From positions 310,001 through 374,000 of the forward strand of contig NZ_CP026362.1 in the NCBI RefSeq assembly GCF_004116955.1: 64,000 nt of DNA, given 5' to 3'. The notes beneath the pieces were generated by a model. The model was not told the DNA's origin and made no database searches. It saw only the letters and a program-made list of their open reading frames with translations. Of the stretch, positions 7,983-15,634 are shown piece by piece. Position 1 is the first letter of the stretch, and every line of letters starts with the position of its first letter. A program made the position numbers and the translations under genes. This DNA is from Bacillus vallismortis (GTDB taxonomy: Bacteria; Bacillota; Bacilli; Bacillales; Bacillaceae).

Positions 7983-8219
7983 TTATCGCATCTCAGGATT
8001 TGCTGCCTCTTCACGAGATGTTTGCTCGTTTGGCTTAAACAGCAGACCTAGGTTGATTAAGCCGGCGATTCCGACAAGTCCGTAAATGATACGAGAAAGG
8101 GCCGACCCTTGGCCGCCGAAGATGGCCGCTACTAAGTCAAATTGGAAAAATCCGATCAGTCCCCAGTTAATGGCGCCAATGATAGTTAAAACTAGACAAA
8201 TTCTCTGGATCGTACTCAT
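7983..8219 (-). CDS. yuzA: YuzA, small membrane protein (DUF378)
   Basis: A 78-residue protein with two hydrophobic helices: about residues 7-27 (ending in the DUF378 motif INWGLIGF) and 44-64. The tail is polar. The family is of unknown function and probably sits in the cytoplasmic membrane. The ATG at 8219 is 9 bases from GGAGG; a TTG three codons earlier touches the ribosome binding site and is unlikely. The leader upstream contains nested inverted repeats, described separately. Confidence 0.85.
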   Translation of the reverse strand: MSTIQRICLVLTIIGAINWGLIGFFQFDLVAAIFGGQGSALSRIIYGLVGIAGLINLGLLFKPNEQTSREEAANPEMR

Positions 8220-8246
8220 GTTTTGCAACCTCCTCCATGAATTATT

Positions 8247-8316
8247 AAAACAGTTATAGATTGTGACATATTGGAGAATCTATACATGCATTCTCCATAT
8301 TGAGGGAAACTGTTTT
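8247..8316 (-). repeat. Nested inverted repeats in the yuzA leader
   Basis: The outer arms AAAACAGTT (8247-8255) and AACTGTTTT (8308-8316) enclose inner arms TGGAGAAT (8272-8279) and ATTCTCCA (8290-8297). All are perfect. On the yuzA strand the structure ends about 14 bases before the GGAGG and is followed by TTTTAAT. It could be a regulatory leader fold or two stacked operator sites. Confidence 0.6.
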
Positions 8317-8396
8317 GCCCTCGCCTATATCAGTTTCTTTCCCAGCGTCTTGCCATACCAAACCATACGATATGCCGCCCGGTGAGAGCTGATTGC

Positions 8397-8426
8397 TTTA
8401 CAGGTCATGAGGACATTCTGCATAAT
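8397..8426 (+). promoter_or_regulatory. Candidate promoter of yugJ
   Basis: TTTACA and CATAAT are separated by 18 bases, each one base off consensus, 22 bases upstream of the yugJ start. Confidence 0.5.
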
Positions 8427-8448
8427 AAAAATCTAAGGAGGAGATGTC

Positions 8449-9612
8449 ATGCAAAACTTTACATACTGGAATCCGACCAAATTAATTTTCGGGCGCGGGG
8501 AAGTGGAAAAACTTCCGGAGGAACTCAAACCTTACGGGAAAAACGTATTGCTGGTTTACGGAGGCGGAAGCATCAAACGCAGCGGCCTGTATGATCAAGT
8601 GATGGAACAGCTGAATAAAGCCGGAGTGACCGTGCATGAATTAGCAGGTGTAGAACCGAATCCGCGTGTGTCGACTGTTAATAAGGGTGTTGACCTCTGT
8701 AAAGAACACAACATCGATTTCTTGCTGGCTGTCGGCGGAGGAAGTGTCATCGACTGTACAAAAGCGATTGCCGCAGGAGCGAAGTATGATGGTGATGCGT
8801 GGGATATCGTCACGAAAAAACATCAGCCAAAGGATGCTTTGCCATTCGGAACCGTATTGACTCTCGCAGCGACTGGTTCTGAAATGAACTCAGGCTCGGT
8901 TATTACAAACTGGGAAACAAAAGAAAAATACGGCTGGGGCAGCCCGCTCGTATTCCCTAAATTCTCGATTCTCGATCCGGTGAATACGTTCACCGTTCCT
9001 AAAGATCACACGATCTACGGTATGGTTGACATGATGAGCCACGTATTCGAACAATATTTCCATCATGTATCAAACACGCCGTATCAGGATCGTATGTGTG
9101 AATCGCTTCTGCGCACCGTCATTGAAACAGCGCCTAAACTGATCAACGATCTCGAAAATTACGAATTGCGTGAGACGATTCTGTACACAGGGACAATTGC
9201 ATTAAACGGCATGCTTTCTATGGGGGCACGAGGCGATTGGGCAACTCATAATATTGAACATGCAGTTTCAGCCGTTTATGATATTCCGCATGCAGGCGGA
9301 CTGGCGATTCTGTTCCCGAACTGGATGAGACATACATTGTCAGAAAACCCTGCCCGCATGAAACAGCTTGCAGTGCGCGTGTTTGGTGTTGAAGAAGCTG
9401 GTAAATCAGATGAGGAAATCGCGCTTGAAGGTATCGATAAGCTGTCTGCGTTCTGGACTAGCCTAGGCGCTCCAAACCGTCTTGCTGATTATGATATCAA
9501 TGATGAGCAGATTGACACAATTGCTGATAAGGCGATGGCTAACGGAACTTTCGGCCAGTTTAAATCACTCAACAAAGAAGATGTTCTGGCCATTTTAAAG
9601 GCATCTCTATAA
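8449..9612 (+). CDS. yugJ: YugJ, iron-type NAD(P)H-dependent alcohol (butanol) dehydrogenase
   Basis: YugJ (387 residues) is a group III, metal-dependent alcohol dehydrogenase of the butanol dehydrogenase type, converting aldehydes and alcohols. [11 protein letters not shown] near residues 37-47 and [12 protein letters not shown] near 95-106 bind the nucleotide. [11 protein letters not shown] (about 193) supplies metal-binding Asp and His. [18 protein letters not shown] (about 263) supplies the other two His. It is a close paralogue of YugK just downstream, the product of a tandem duplication. It differs from YugK by a glycine-arginine rich [10 protein letters not shown] at the active-site entry. 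The ATG follows AAGGAGGAG. Confidence 0.92.
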   Translation: MQNFTYWNPTKLIFGRGEVEKLPEELKPYGKNVLLVYGGGSIKRSGLYDQVMEQLNKAGVTVHELAGVEPNPRVSTVNKGVDLCKEHNIDFLLAVGGGSVIDCTKAIAAGAKYDGDAWDIVTKKHQPKDALPFGTVLTLAATGSEMNSGSVITNWETKEKYGWGSPLVFPKFSILDPVNTFTVPKDHTIYGMVDMMSHVFEQYFHHVSNTPYQDRMCESLLRTVIETAPKLINDLENYELRETILYTGTIALNGMLSMGARGDWATHNIEHAVSAVYDIPHAGGLAILFPNWMRHTLSENPARMKQLAVRVFGVEEAGKSDEEIALEGIDKLSAFWTSLGAPNRLADYDINDEQIDTIADKAMANGTFGQFKSLNKEDVLAILKASL

Positions 9613-9622
9613 AACAAGGGGG

Positions 9623-9655
9623 GAAGCAGCTGTTTGGCTGCTTCTCTTTTTCTTT
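9623..9655 (+). terminator. Terminator of yugJ
   Basis: GAAGCAGC pairs with GCTGCTTC, followed by a TCTTTTTCTTT tract. Confidence 0.85.
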
Positions 9656-9669
9656 ATGTAAATTTATGC

Positions 9670-9675
9670 TACAAT
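9670..9675 (+). promoter_or_regulatory. Extended -10 of the yugK promoter
   Basis: TACAAT is preceded by TGC (extended -10). The -35 would overlap the T tract of the yugJ terminator and is poor. The two paralogues thus have separate transcription units. Confidence 0.45.
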
Positions 9676-9718
9676 GTAAAATCTGTTTTTTTAATCAGCG
9701 TCTTTTGGAGGTTTTACC

Positions 9719-10891
9719 ATGGAAAATTTCACTTATTACAATCCGACAAAACTGATCTTCGGTAAAGGTCAGATTGAACAATTAAAAAAAGAATTAAAAC
9801 AATACGGCAAGAATGTGCTGCTTGTCTACGGAGGCGGAAGCATTAAACGCAACGGCCTGTACGATCAAGTCGCAGGTATTCTAAAAGAAGAATGTGCTGT
9901 TGTTCATGAGCTGTCAGGTGTAGAGCCGAACCCGCGTCTTGCGACTGTGGAAAAAGGCATTGCTCTATGCAGAGAACATGACATTGATTTTCTGCTCGCT
10001 GTCGGCGGAGGAAGCGTTATTGACTGCACAAAAGCGATTGCTGCAGGTGTCAAATATGACGGCGACGCTTGGGATATTTTCAGCAAAAAAGTCACAGCAA
10101 AGGATGCGCTGCCGTTCGGCACTGTTTTAACTCTTGCTGCGACAGGCTCTGAAATGAATCCGGATTCCGTGATTACAAACTGGGAAACAAACGAGAAATA
10201 TGTATGGGGCAGCAATGTGACTCATCCGCGTTTCTCTATTTTAGACCCGGAAAATACATTCACTGTCCCGGAAAATCAAACTGTGTACGGTATGGTTGAT
10301 ATGATGAGCCACGTATTTGAGCAATACTTTCATAATGTCGAAAACACACCGCTTCAAGACAGAATGTGTTTTGCGGTTCTGCAGACAGTCATCGAAACAG
10401 CCCCTAAGCTTCTAGAAGATCTGGAAAACTATGAGCTTCGCGAAACGATTTTGTATGCAGGCACAATCGCTCTAAACGGCACGCTTCAAATGGGCTACTT
10501 CGGCGACTGGGCTTCTCATACAATGGAACACGCTGTTTCAGCTGTGTATGATATTCCGCATGCGGGCGGACTTGCGATTCTGTTCCCAAACTGGATGAGA
10601 TACACGCTTGATACAAATGTCGGCCGTTTTAAAAACCTCATGCTCAACATGTTTGACATCGATGCTGAAGGCAAAACAGATAAAGAAATTGCGCTTGAAG
10701 GCATCGACAAGCTGTCTGCATTCTGGAGAAGCCTCGGTGCGCCTTCCCGACTTGCCGATTACAATATCGGAGAAGAAAAGCTTGAGCTGATTGCTGATAT
10801 CGCAGCCAAAGAAATGGAACACGGCGGCTTCGGCAACTTCCAAAAACTGAACAAAGATGACGTGCTCGCCATCCTTCGCGCGTCTCTATAA
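9719..10891 (+). CDS. yugK: YugK, iron-type NAD(P)H-dependent alcohol (butanol) dehydrogenase
   Basis: YugK (390 residues) is the second of the tandem paralogues. It has the same fold and motifs: [11 protein letters not shown] and [12 protein letters not shown] for the nucleotide, [11 protein letters not shown] and [18 protein letters not shown] for the metal. Identity with YugJ is high over the whole length, so the duplication is fairly recent or under conversion. The ATG follows TTGGAGG. It has its own upstream -10 and downstream terminator. Physiological substrates are not visible from sequence; related enzymes reduce butyraldehyde and other aldehydes. Confidence 0.92.
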   Translation: MENFTYYNPTKLIFGKGQIEQLKKELKQYGKNVLLVYGGGSIKRNGLYDQVAGILKEECAVVHELSGVEPNPRLATVEKGIALCREHDIDFLLAVGGGSVIDCTKAIAAGVKYDGDAWDIFSKKVTAKDALPFGTVLTLAATGSEMNPDSVITNWETNEKYVWGSNVTHPRFSILDPENTFTVPENQTVYGMVDMMSHVFEQYFHNVENTPLQDRMCFAVLQTVIETAPKLLEDLENYELRETILYAGTIALNGTLQMGYFGDWASHTMEHAVSAVYDIPHAGGLAILFPNWMRYTLDTNVGRFKNLMLNMFDIDAEGKTDKEIALEGIDKLSAFWRSLGAPSRLADYNIGEEKLELIADIAAKEMEHGGFGNFQKLNKDDVLAILRASL

Positions 10892-10897
10892 ACCCAG

Positions 10898-10931
10898 AGG
10901 GCGGAATCCAGTCATTCCGCCCTTTCTTCTT
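10898..10931 (+). terminator. Terminator of yugK
   Basis: AGGGCGGAAT and ATTCCGCCCT form a perfect 10-bp stem followed by a T-rich tract. Confidence 0.85.
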
Positions 10932-10959
10932 GACTTGATTTCACAGATGAGTTCATATA
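10930..10959 (+). promoter_or_regulatory. Candidate promoter of pgi
   Basis: TTGACT is followed after 18 bases by CATATA, 44 bases before the pgi start. The -35 overlaps the end of the yugK terminator. Confidence 0.45.
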
Positions 10960-11002
10960 AAGTGAAAGATGAAAACATTATACCGTTATGGAGGGACAAG
11001 CA

Positions 11003-12355
11003 ATGACGCATGTACGCTTTGACTACTCAAAAGCGTTGACTTTCTTCAACGAACATGAACTTACATATTTGCGGGACTTTGTAAAAACAGCACACCATAA
11101 TATTCATGAAAAAACAGGCGCTGGCAGTGATTTTCTAGGCTGGGTGGACCTCCCTGAGCATTATGATAAAGAAGAATTTGCGCGCATCAAAAAAAGCGCG
11201 GAAAAAATCAAATCTGACTCTGATGTATTGCTTGTTGTCGGCATCGGCGGTTCTTACCTAGGCGCGCGGGCAGCGATTGAAGCGCTTAATCACGCGTTTT
11301 ATAATACATTGCCAAAAGCAAAGCGCGGGAATCCGCAAGTTATTTTCATCGGAAATAACATCAGTTCTTCCTATATGAGAGATGTCATGGATCTTCTTGA
11401 AGATGTGGATTTCTCTATTAATGTGATTTCTAAATCAGGTACGACAACTGAACCTGCAATCGCTTTCCGTATTTTCCGCAAGCTTCTTGAAGAGAAATAC
11501 GGCAAAGAAGAAGCGAAAGCGCGGATTTACGCGACAACTGATAAAGAGCGTGGCGCATTAAAAACGCTTTCTAACGAAGAAGGCTTCGAGTCGTTTGTCA
11601 TTCCTGATGATGTCGGCGGCCGTTATTCTGTATTAACAGCTGTTGGCCTTTTGCCGATTGCTGTCAGCGGTGTCAACATTGACGACATGATGAAAGGCGC
11701 ACTGGATGCGAGCAAAGATTTTGCAACATCCGAACTAGAAGAAAACCCTGCATACCAATATGCGGTTGTTCGCAATGTGCTTTATAATAAAGGCAAAACA
11801 ATCGAAATGCTCATCAACTACGAACCGGCGCTTCAGTATTTTGCGGAATGGTGGAAGCAGCTGTTCGGAGAAAGTGAAGGGAAAGATGAGAAGGGCATTT
11901 ATCCTTCTTCAGCTAACTATTCAACAGACCTTCATTCATTAGGCCAGTATGTGCAGGAAGGCCGCAGAGATTTATTCGAAACGGTGCTGAATGTAGAGAA
12001 ACCGAAACATGAGCTGACAATCGAAGAAGCGGATAACGATCTTGACGGCTTAAACTATTTAGCTGGAAAAACGATCGATTTCGTTAACAAGAAAGCATTC
12101 CAGGGCACGATGCTTGCCCATACAGACGGAAATGTGCCGAACTTAATCGTGAACATTCCTGAGCTGAACGCATATACTTTTGGATACCTTGTATATTTCT
12201 TCGAAAAAGCCTGCGCGATGAGCGGATATCTCCTCGGCGTCAATCCATTTGACCAGCCTGGAGTAGAAGCGTATAAAGTCAATATGTTTGCTTTGCTGGG
12301 CAAACCTGACTTTGAAGAGAAAAAAGCAGAGCTAGAAAAACGTCTGGAAGATTAA
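11003..12355 (+). CDS. pgi: Glucose-6-phosphate isomerase
   Basis: Pgi (450 residues) interconverts glucose 6-phosphate and fructose 6-phosphate in glycolysis and gluconeogenesis. [18 protein letters not shown] (about 76-93) and [14 protein letters not shown] (about 142-155) are the SIS sugar-phosphate binding elements. The conserved segment with [24 protein letters not shown] and the C-terminal QPGVEAYK complete the PGI signatures. The start at 11003 gives the family length and lies 8 bases after GGAGG. A possible earlier start at 10988 would overlap that site. Sequence is very highly conserved, as expected of a housekeeping gene. Confidence 0.97.
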   Translation: MTHVRFDYSKALTFFNEHELTYLRDFVKTAHHNIHEKTGAGSDFLGWVDLPEHYDKEEFARIKKSAEKIKSDSDVLLVVGIGGSYLGARAAIEALNHAFYNTLPKAKRGNPQVIFIGNNISSSYMRDVMDLLEDVDFSINVISKSGTTTEPAIAFRIFRKLLEEKYGKEEAKARIYATTDKERGALKTLSNEEGFESFVIPDDVGGRYSVLTAVGLLPIAVSGVNIDDMMKGALDASKDFATSELEENPAYQYAVVRNVLYNKGKTIEMLINYEPALQYFAEWWKQLFGESEGKDEKGIYPSSANYSTDLHSLGQYVQEGRRDLFETVLNVEKPKHELTIEEADNDLDGLNYLAGKTIDFVNKKAFQGTMLAHTDGNVPNLIVNIPELNAYTFGYLVYFFEKACAMSGYLLGVNPFDQPGVEAYKVNMFALLGKPDFEEKKAELEKRLED

Positions 12356-12363
12356 TGTGAGAA

Positions 12364-12393
12364 AGCTGACTGGCATTTGCCGGTCGGCTTTTT
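12364..12393 (+). terminator. Terminator of pgi
   Basis: AGCTGACTGGC pairs with GCCGGTCGGCT (two G-T pairs) and is followed by TTTT. Confidence 0.8.
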
Positions 12394-12419
12394 ATAAAAT
12401 CAGAAAGGGGCTGATGTTC

Positions 12420-12785
12420 ATGAAACAAATGGTTAAACATCTCATTATTGCCGGTTGTTCTGCAGCTGTTCTAAGTATCCTTATCTCTTTCAATACGGTG
12501 AATACTGTGTTTTCTTCAAGTTATGGCGGTACGTTATTCCACTTTTTCATCCATGCCTTTCTTCTTATTGGTTTACCGCTTGCTCTTTTTACCGATGCGG
12601 TTCACCGGCTGCTGCATTTAAAGCGATCCCATACTCTTTTCACTAAATTAGGGCTCTATGCCGCAGTTGTTTATCTTTCATGGGAATCAGCTGCAGGGCT
12701 TGCAGCGGCAATGGCTGTTTACCTTTTAATTGAATGCGCTTTCTTTTCTGTTGGCCGCACGAAAGAAACAACGATTTCCATGTAG
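12420..12785 (+). CDS. yugM: YugM, small membrane protein
   Basis: This is a 121-residue protein with about four hydrophobic helices: near residues 7-27, 36-57, 72-90 and 93-108. A short basic loop (HRLLHLKRSH) lies between the second and third. I recognise it as YugM of B. subtilis, function unknown. I chose the ATG at 12420, 9 bases after AAGGGG. An ATG two codons earlier (12414) is also possible but sits too near the ribosome binding site. It lies just after the pgi terminator and before yugN, possibly co-transcribed with yugN. Confidence 0.75.
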   Translation: MKQMVKHLIIAGCSAAVLSILISFNTVNTVFSSSYGGTLFHFFIHAFLLIGLPLALFTDAVHRLLHLKRSHTLFTKLGLYAAVVYLSWESAAGLAAAMAVYLLIECAFFSVGRTKETTISM

Positions 12786-12845
12786 TAAGCCTCTGAATGA
12801 AGTCTTGTTCGGCAGGACAGGATAAGTAAAAAAAGGGGCATTTCG

Positions 12846-13250
12846 ATGATTACAATACCTTCCGTGATAGATGGGCAGTCTTTTCTGCTTCAAGAACTGG
12901 AACAAATCATGAAGCCGCTTGGTTATGTGATAAACGGCGGCTGGGAATACGACCACGGTTATTTTGATTATAAAATTGACGATCAAGACGGCTATTTGTT
13001 TTTAAGGATTCCTGTCCACGCAGTGCGAGGCAGTCTCGATCAACGAGGAGCGACCGTCCGGATCGGAACGCCATTTATGCTGAGGCAGGTGTTTCAGGCG
13101 GATCTTGACGACTATGCCGAGGGAGGCCCGTTCCAATCACTGTTTAATCAATTTTCCGAGCCGGAGAGGCGAGACGCGGAAATTGACCCTGCGTATTTGG
13201 ACATTGGCGCCTCCCTAGTGAAAGAATTAGAGGATGTTTTGCTGCATTAG
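12846..13250 (+). CDS. yugN: YugN-family protein
   Basis: YugN (134 residues) is a soluble protein of a Bacillus-specific family with no known function. It lacks membrane segments and known catalytic motifs. The sequence is rich in acidic and aromatic residues and probably forms a single alpha/beta domain. The ATG follows AAAAAGGGG by 7 bases. Its stop codon overlaps the yugO stop by a few bases on the opposite strand, so the two genes converge with no terminator between them. Confidence 0.85.
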   Translation: MITIPSVIDGQSFLLQELEQIMKPLGYVINGGWEYDHGYFDYKIDDQDGYLFLRIPVHAVRGSLDQRGATVRIGTPFMLRQVFQADLDDYAEGGPFQSLFNQFSEPERRDAEIDPAYLDIGASLVKELEDVLLH

Positions 13251-14227
13251 ATCGCCAGAAATTTGTCTGTCTCAAGCATCTTATACGTAAGAGGAGGGGA
13301 GATCACCGGCCCCTCCTCTTTTTGCACACCGATAATTGTCGTGTTGTGATCAAGGAAATAGAGGACACACGTTTTGTAAGCGGCTCCCTTTAAATCATCA
13401 GGAACAGGCAGAAGCTTCACTTGCTGATCAAATTTCAGATTGATGCCGCTCTTAGACGGCTGTAAATTGGCTTGGTAATGCTGCAGCATCGCTTGGCTGA
13501 TGAATTTTGAGGTACCGATGATTTGATTAGCGCCAGCCCGCTCCGCATTTGTGACAAAACGGTCAGTCAAAATCTCGACGATGCAAAAAGCAAGAGGGTT
13601 AAGCCCTTTAACAGATAAAAGAATCAACACTGACAGCATATCTGCTTCAGTTTCACTTTTATACTGATCGGCTGTCACCATCACTGATTCCGCTTCCGTA
13701 ATATTGGCACGTTTCAGTGTTTCATCATCGGCAGCGTGGCCTCGTATAAAATGAACGTTTTCGATAAGCGGGCCTTCATTCAAAGTCTCATCGATCAGCA
13801 CAACCGTCTTGGATGGGGCCGCAAGCTGAAGCTGCTTCAGCAGCCGGTTTGTTTTTTCATTCCACCCAATCAAAATAATATGGCCCCGCCCTTTGTAAGC
13901 AACTTTCCCTTCAATGTAGCGGTGCTGCCTGCTGAATGCGGCCGCTGATAATGTGGCGAAATAGGCGGTGACAAAGCTTGCTCCGGTCAAAATCAGCAGT
14001 ATTCCGGCTGCCTGTCCCATCGGCGTGTGGGGCACATAGTCTCCATAACCGACTGTCGAAACGGTAACAACCGCCCACCAGATCCCTTCAAATACCGATG
14101 TGAATTGTTTCGGCTCAAGTATATAAATGATTTGGCCGAACAAAAGAATCAGAAATAAAATAATGACCGCGATTCGGATAAATAACGGCCACCTCAGCCA
14201 AGAAATAAATATCCGATTTGATTTCAT
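13247..14227 (-). CDS. yugO: YugO, RCK-gated potassium channel
   Basis: YugO (326 residues) is a two-helix K+ channel: helix 1 at about residues 15-36, pore helix, selectivity filter TVGYGD (58-63), helix 2 at about 72-92. A cytoplasmic RCK domain follows from about residue 113, with a Rossmann-like GRGHIILIGWNEK. In B. subtilis it releases K+ and carries the electrical signals that coordinate biofilm cells. Its ATG overlaps the mstX stop by four bases (ATGA), so translation is coupled to Mistic. The 3' end overlaps yugN head-on. No gene-specific regulation is visible. Confidence 0.95.
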   Translation of the reverse strand: MKSNRIFISWLRWPLFIRIAVIILFLILLFGQIIYILEPKQFTSVFEGIWWAVVTVSTVGYGDYVPHTPMGQAAGILLILTGASFVTAYFATLSAAAFSRQHRYIEGKVAYKGRGHIILIGWNEKTNRLLKQLQLAAPSKTVVLIDETLNEGPLIENVHFIRGHAADDETLKRANITEAESVMVTADQYKSETEADMLSVLILLSVKGLNPLAFCIVEILTDRFVTNAERAGANQIIGTSKFISQAMLQHYQANLQPSKSGINLKFDQQVKLLPVPDDLKGAAYKTCVLYFLDHNTTIIGVQKEEGPVISPPLTYKMLETDKFLAI

Positions 14228-14556
14228 TCTGTTTCTCCTTCTTCAGATAATGAGATGGATAAAATCTGTTTAATAATCGTATTTAATTTCTCGTTTAGCT
14301 TCTCTTGGCCGTACATATCTCGGGCCTGCTTCATTAAATCGGCTGTATCATCTTCAAGCTGAATAAGCGGCTCATCGATTTCCGAGTCATTATAAAGCTG
14401 GATAAATGCGTCCAGCCCTTCATTCATTCGGTCGATTGCTGTGCTCAGCTGTTCCTTTTCCTCACTCGTCACTTTCATGGCTTCCATCACACCCGCGCTT
14501 TTTTCTAACAGTATGTCCCACTTCCGGTGATGTTTTTCAAAAAATGAACAAAACAT
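14224..14556 (-). CDS. mstX: MstX (Mistic), membrane-associating protein
   Basis: Mistic (110 residues in this frame) is an acidic, helical protein that inserts into membranes without a signal sequence. It is co-expressed with YugO, and in B. subtilis the pair governs biofilm formation. The sequence from MFCSFFEKHHRKWDILLEK onward is nearly that of Mistic. I list the customary ATG at 14556, which has only a distant GGAG upstream. An in-frame ATG at 14613 would add 19 strongly hydrophobic residues; see the finding. The stop overlaps the yugO start. Confidence 0.88.
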   Translation of the reverse strand: MFCSFFEKHHRKWDILLEKSAGVMEAMKVTSEEKEQLSTAIDRMNEGLDAFIQLYNDSEIDEPLIQLEDDTADLMKQARDMYGQEKLNEKLNTIIKQILSISLSEEGETE

Positions 14557-14602
14557 ATAAAAACGGATTACTCCATAAACTAAAGCAAAAAGGATGAAAA
14601 AG

Positions 14603-14866
14603 ATGACGATCATTCAAAGAACGATCGTGGTTTTGATCGGAACCCAGCTGGCGGCATCCGCGGTGATTTTGTTTATTTTTGAGTTGAATTCATATAATCA
14701 CTTTTCCGGCGGCTTCTCCTGGCTTCACTTTCTGAAAAAGAATGTCGGCGGCTTTGCCTTTTATTTATTTTTAGGAGGACTCTTCTTTCTGCTGATCGGA
14801 ATGTGTGCTCCGAGCCGGAAGAAAAAGCGCATTTCTGTACACGAGAAAGAAAACTCATTAAAATAA
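14603..14866 (+). CDS. Small two-helix membrane protein upstream of yugP
   Basis: This gene encodes about 87 residues: a basic N-terminus, helix 1 near residues 7-27, a polar loop with aromatic residues, helix 2 near 48-68, and a lysine-rich tail. I do not recognise a family. The ATG at 14603 lies 9 bases after AAAAAGG; an ATG at 14594 is an alternative. It is divergent from mstX, with start regions almost back to back, and 44 bases upstream of yugP in the same direction. An operon with the metalloprotease is therefore likely. Confidence 0.65.
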   Translation: MTIIQRTIVVLIGTQLAASAVILFIFELNSYNHFSGGFSWLHFLKKNVGGFAFYLFLGGLFFLLIGMCAPSRKKKRISVHEKENSLK

Positions 14867-14910
14867 TCGTAATAAAGAAAGATTTGATCACAGATAAAGG
14901 ATGATGAAAA

Positions 14911-15588
14911 ATGCTGTTTATATTTTTGACAATAGCCGCATTGGGATTATCGTTTTGGGCACAATTTAAAGTGAAGAGCAATTTTGAAAAATATTCAAAA
15001 GTGGAAGCCTCAAGCGGACGTACAGGGGCAGAAACGGCAAGACGGATTTTAGATATAAACGGTCTTTACGACGTGCCGGTCGAACCGGTAAGAGGCACTT
15101 TAACAGACCATTACGACCCGACAAGACGGGTGGTGCGGTTATCTGAGCCGGTCTATTACGGCCGCTCAATTTCCGCCATCTCCGTAGCTTCCCATGAAGT
15201 CGGACACGCCTTGCAGCATCAGGAAGCATATGGTGCGCTTGTGCTGAGACATAAAATCTTCCCAGTCGTGAATTTTGCATCCGGTGTAGCTCCTTTTCTT
15301 TTCTTAGGAGGCATGCTTCTCGGCAGCCTGAATCTGATCGGGCTTGGCATCATTCTGTTTTCAGCCGCTGTCTTTTTCCAGCTGATTACACTGCCTGTCG
15401 AATTTAATGCAAGTTCACGCGCGAAGCAAATTATTGTGTCTGAAGGATTCATCCGAAACACTGAAGAGAATGGGGTAAATAAAGTGCTGAGCGCCGCCGC
15501 CTTAACATATGTGGCCGCCGCCCTGGTTTCCCTGTTTGAGCTTCTTCGCTTTGTGATGATCTTCTTAAACGGTCGTAATGAGAATTAA
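14911..15588 (+). CDS. yugP: YugP, membrane-bound zinc metallopeptidase
   Basis: YugP (225 residues) belongs to the putative neutral zinc metallopeptidase family (Zn_peptidase_2). The zinc motif SHEVGHALQH includes H95, E96 and H99. Membrane segments lie near residues 2-18 (signal anchor), about 122-140, 143-165 and 195-217. Substrates are unknown; relatives are thought to work in membrane protein quality control. The ATG follows AAAGGATGATG. It ends a few bases before the strong ribosome binding site of yugS. Confidence 0.88.
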   Translation: MLFIFLTIAALGLSFWAQFKVKSNFEKYSKVEASSGRTGAETARRILDINGLYDVPVEPVRGTLTDHYDPTRRVVRLSEPVYYGRSISAISVASHEVGHALQHQEAYGALVLRHKIFPVVNFASGVAPFLFLGGMLLGSLNLIGLGIILFSAAVFFQLITLPVEFNASSRAKQIIVSEGFIRNTEENGVNKVLSAAALTYVAAALVSLFELLRFVMIFLNGRNEN

Positions 15589-15592
15589 CGTT

Positions 15593-15634
15593 AAGGAGGT
15601 GGCCCCTTACCATTTATGGTAAGGGCTTTTTTTG
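15593..15634 (+). promoter_or_regulatory. Hairpin between the ribosome binding site and TTG start of yugS
   Basis: AAGGAGGTG (15593-15601) is followed by a perfect stem CCCTTACC (15604-15611), loop ATTTAT, GGTAAGGG (15618-15625). A run of seven T then leads into the TTG start at 15632. The linear gap from GGAGG to TTG is 32 bases; with the hairpin folded it is about 10. The same hairpin plus T run also has the form of an intrinsic terminator. Confidence 0.7.

Noticed and set aside
9719-10891. yugK as a pseudogene copy of yugJ
   Set aside because: The frame is intact with all metal and nucleotide motifs and a good ribosome binding site.
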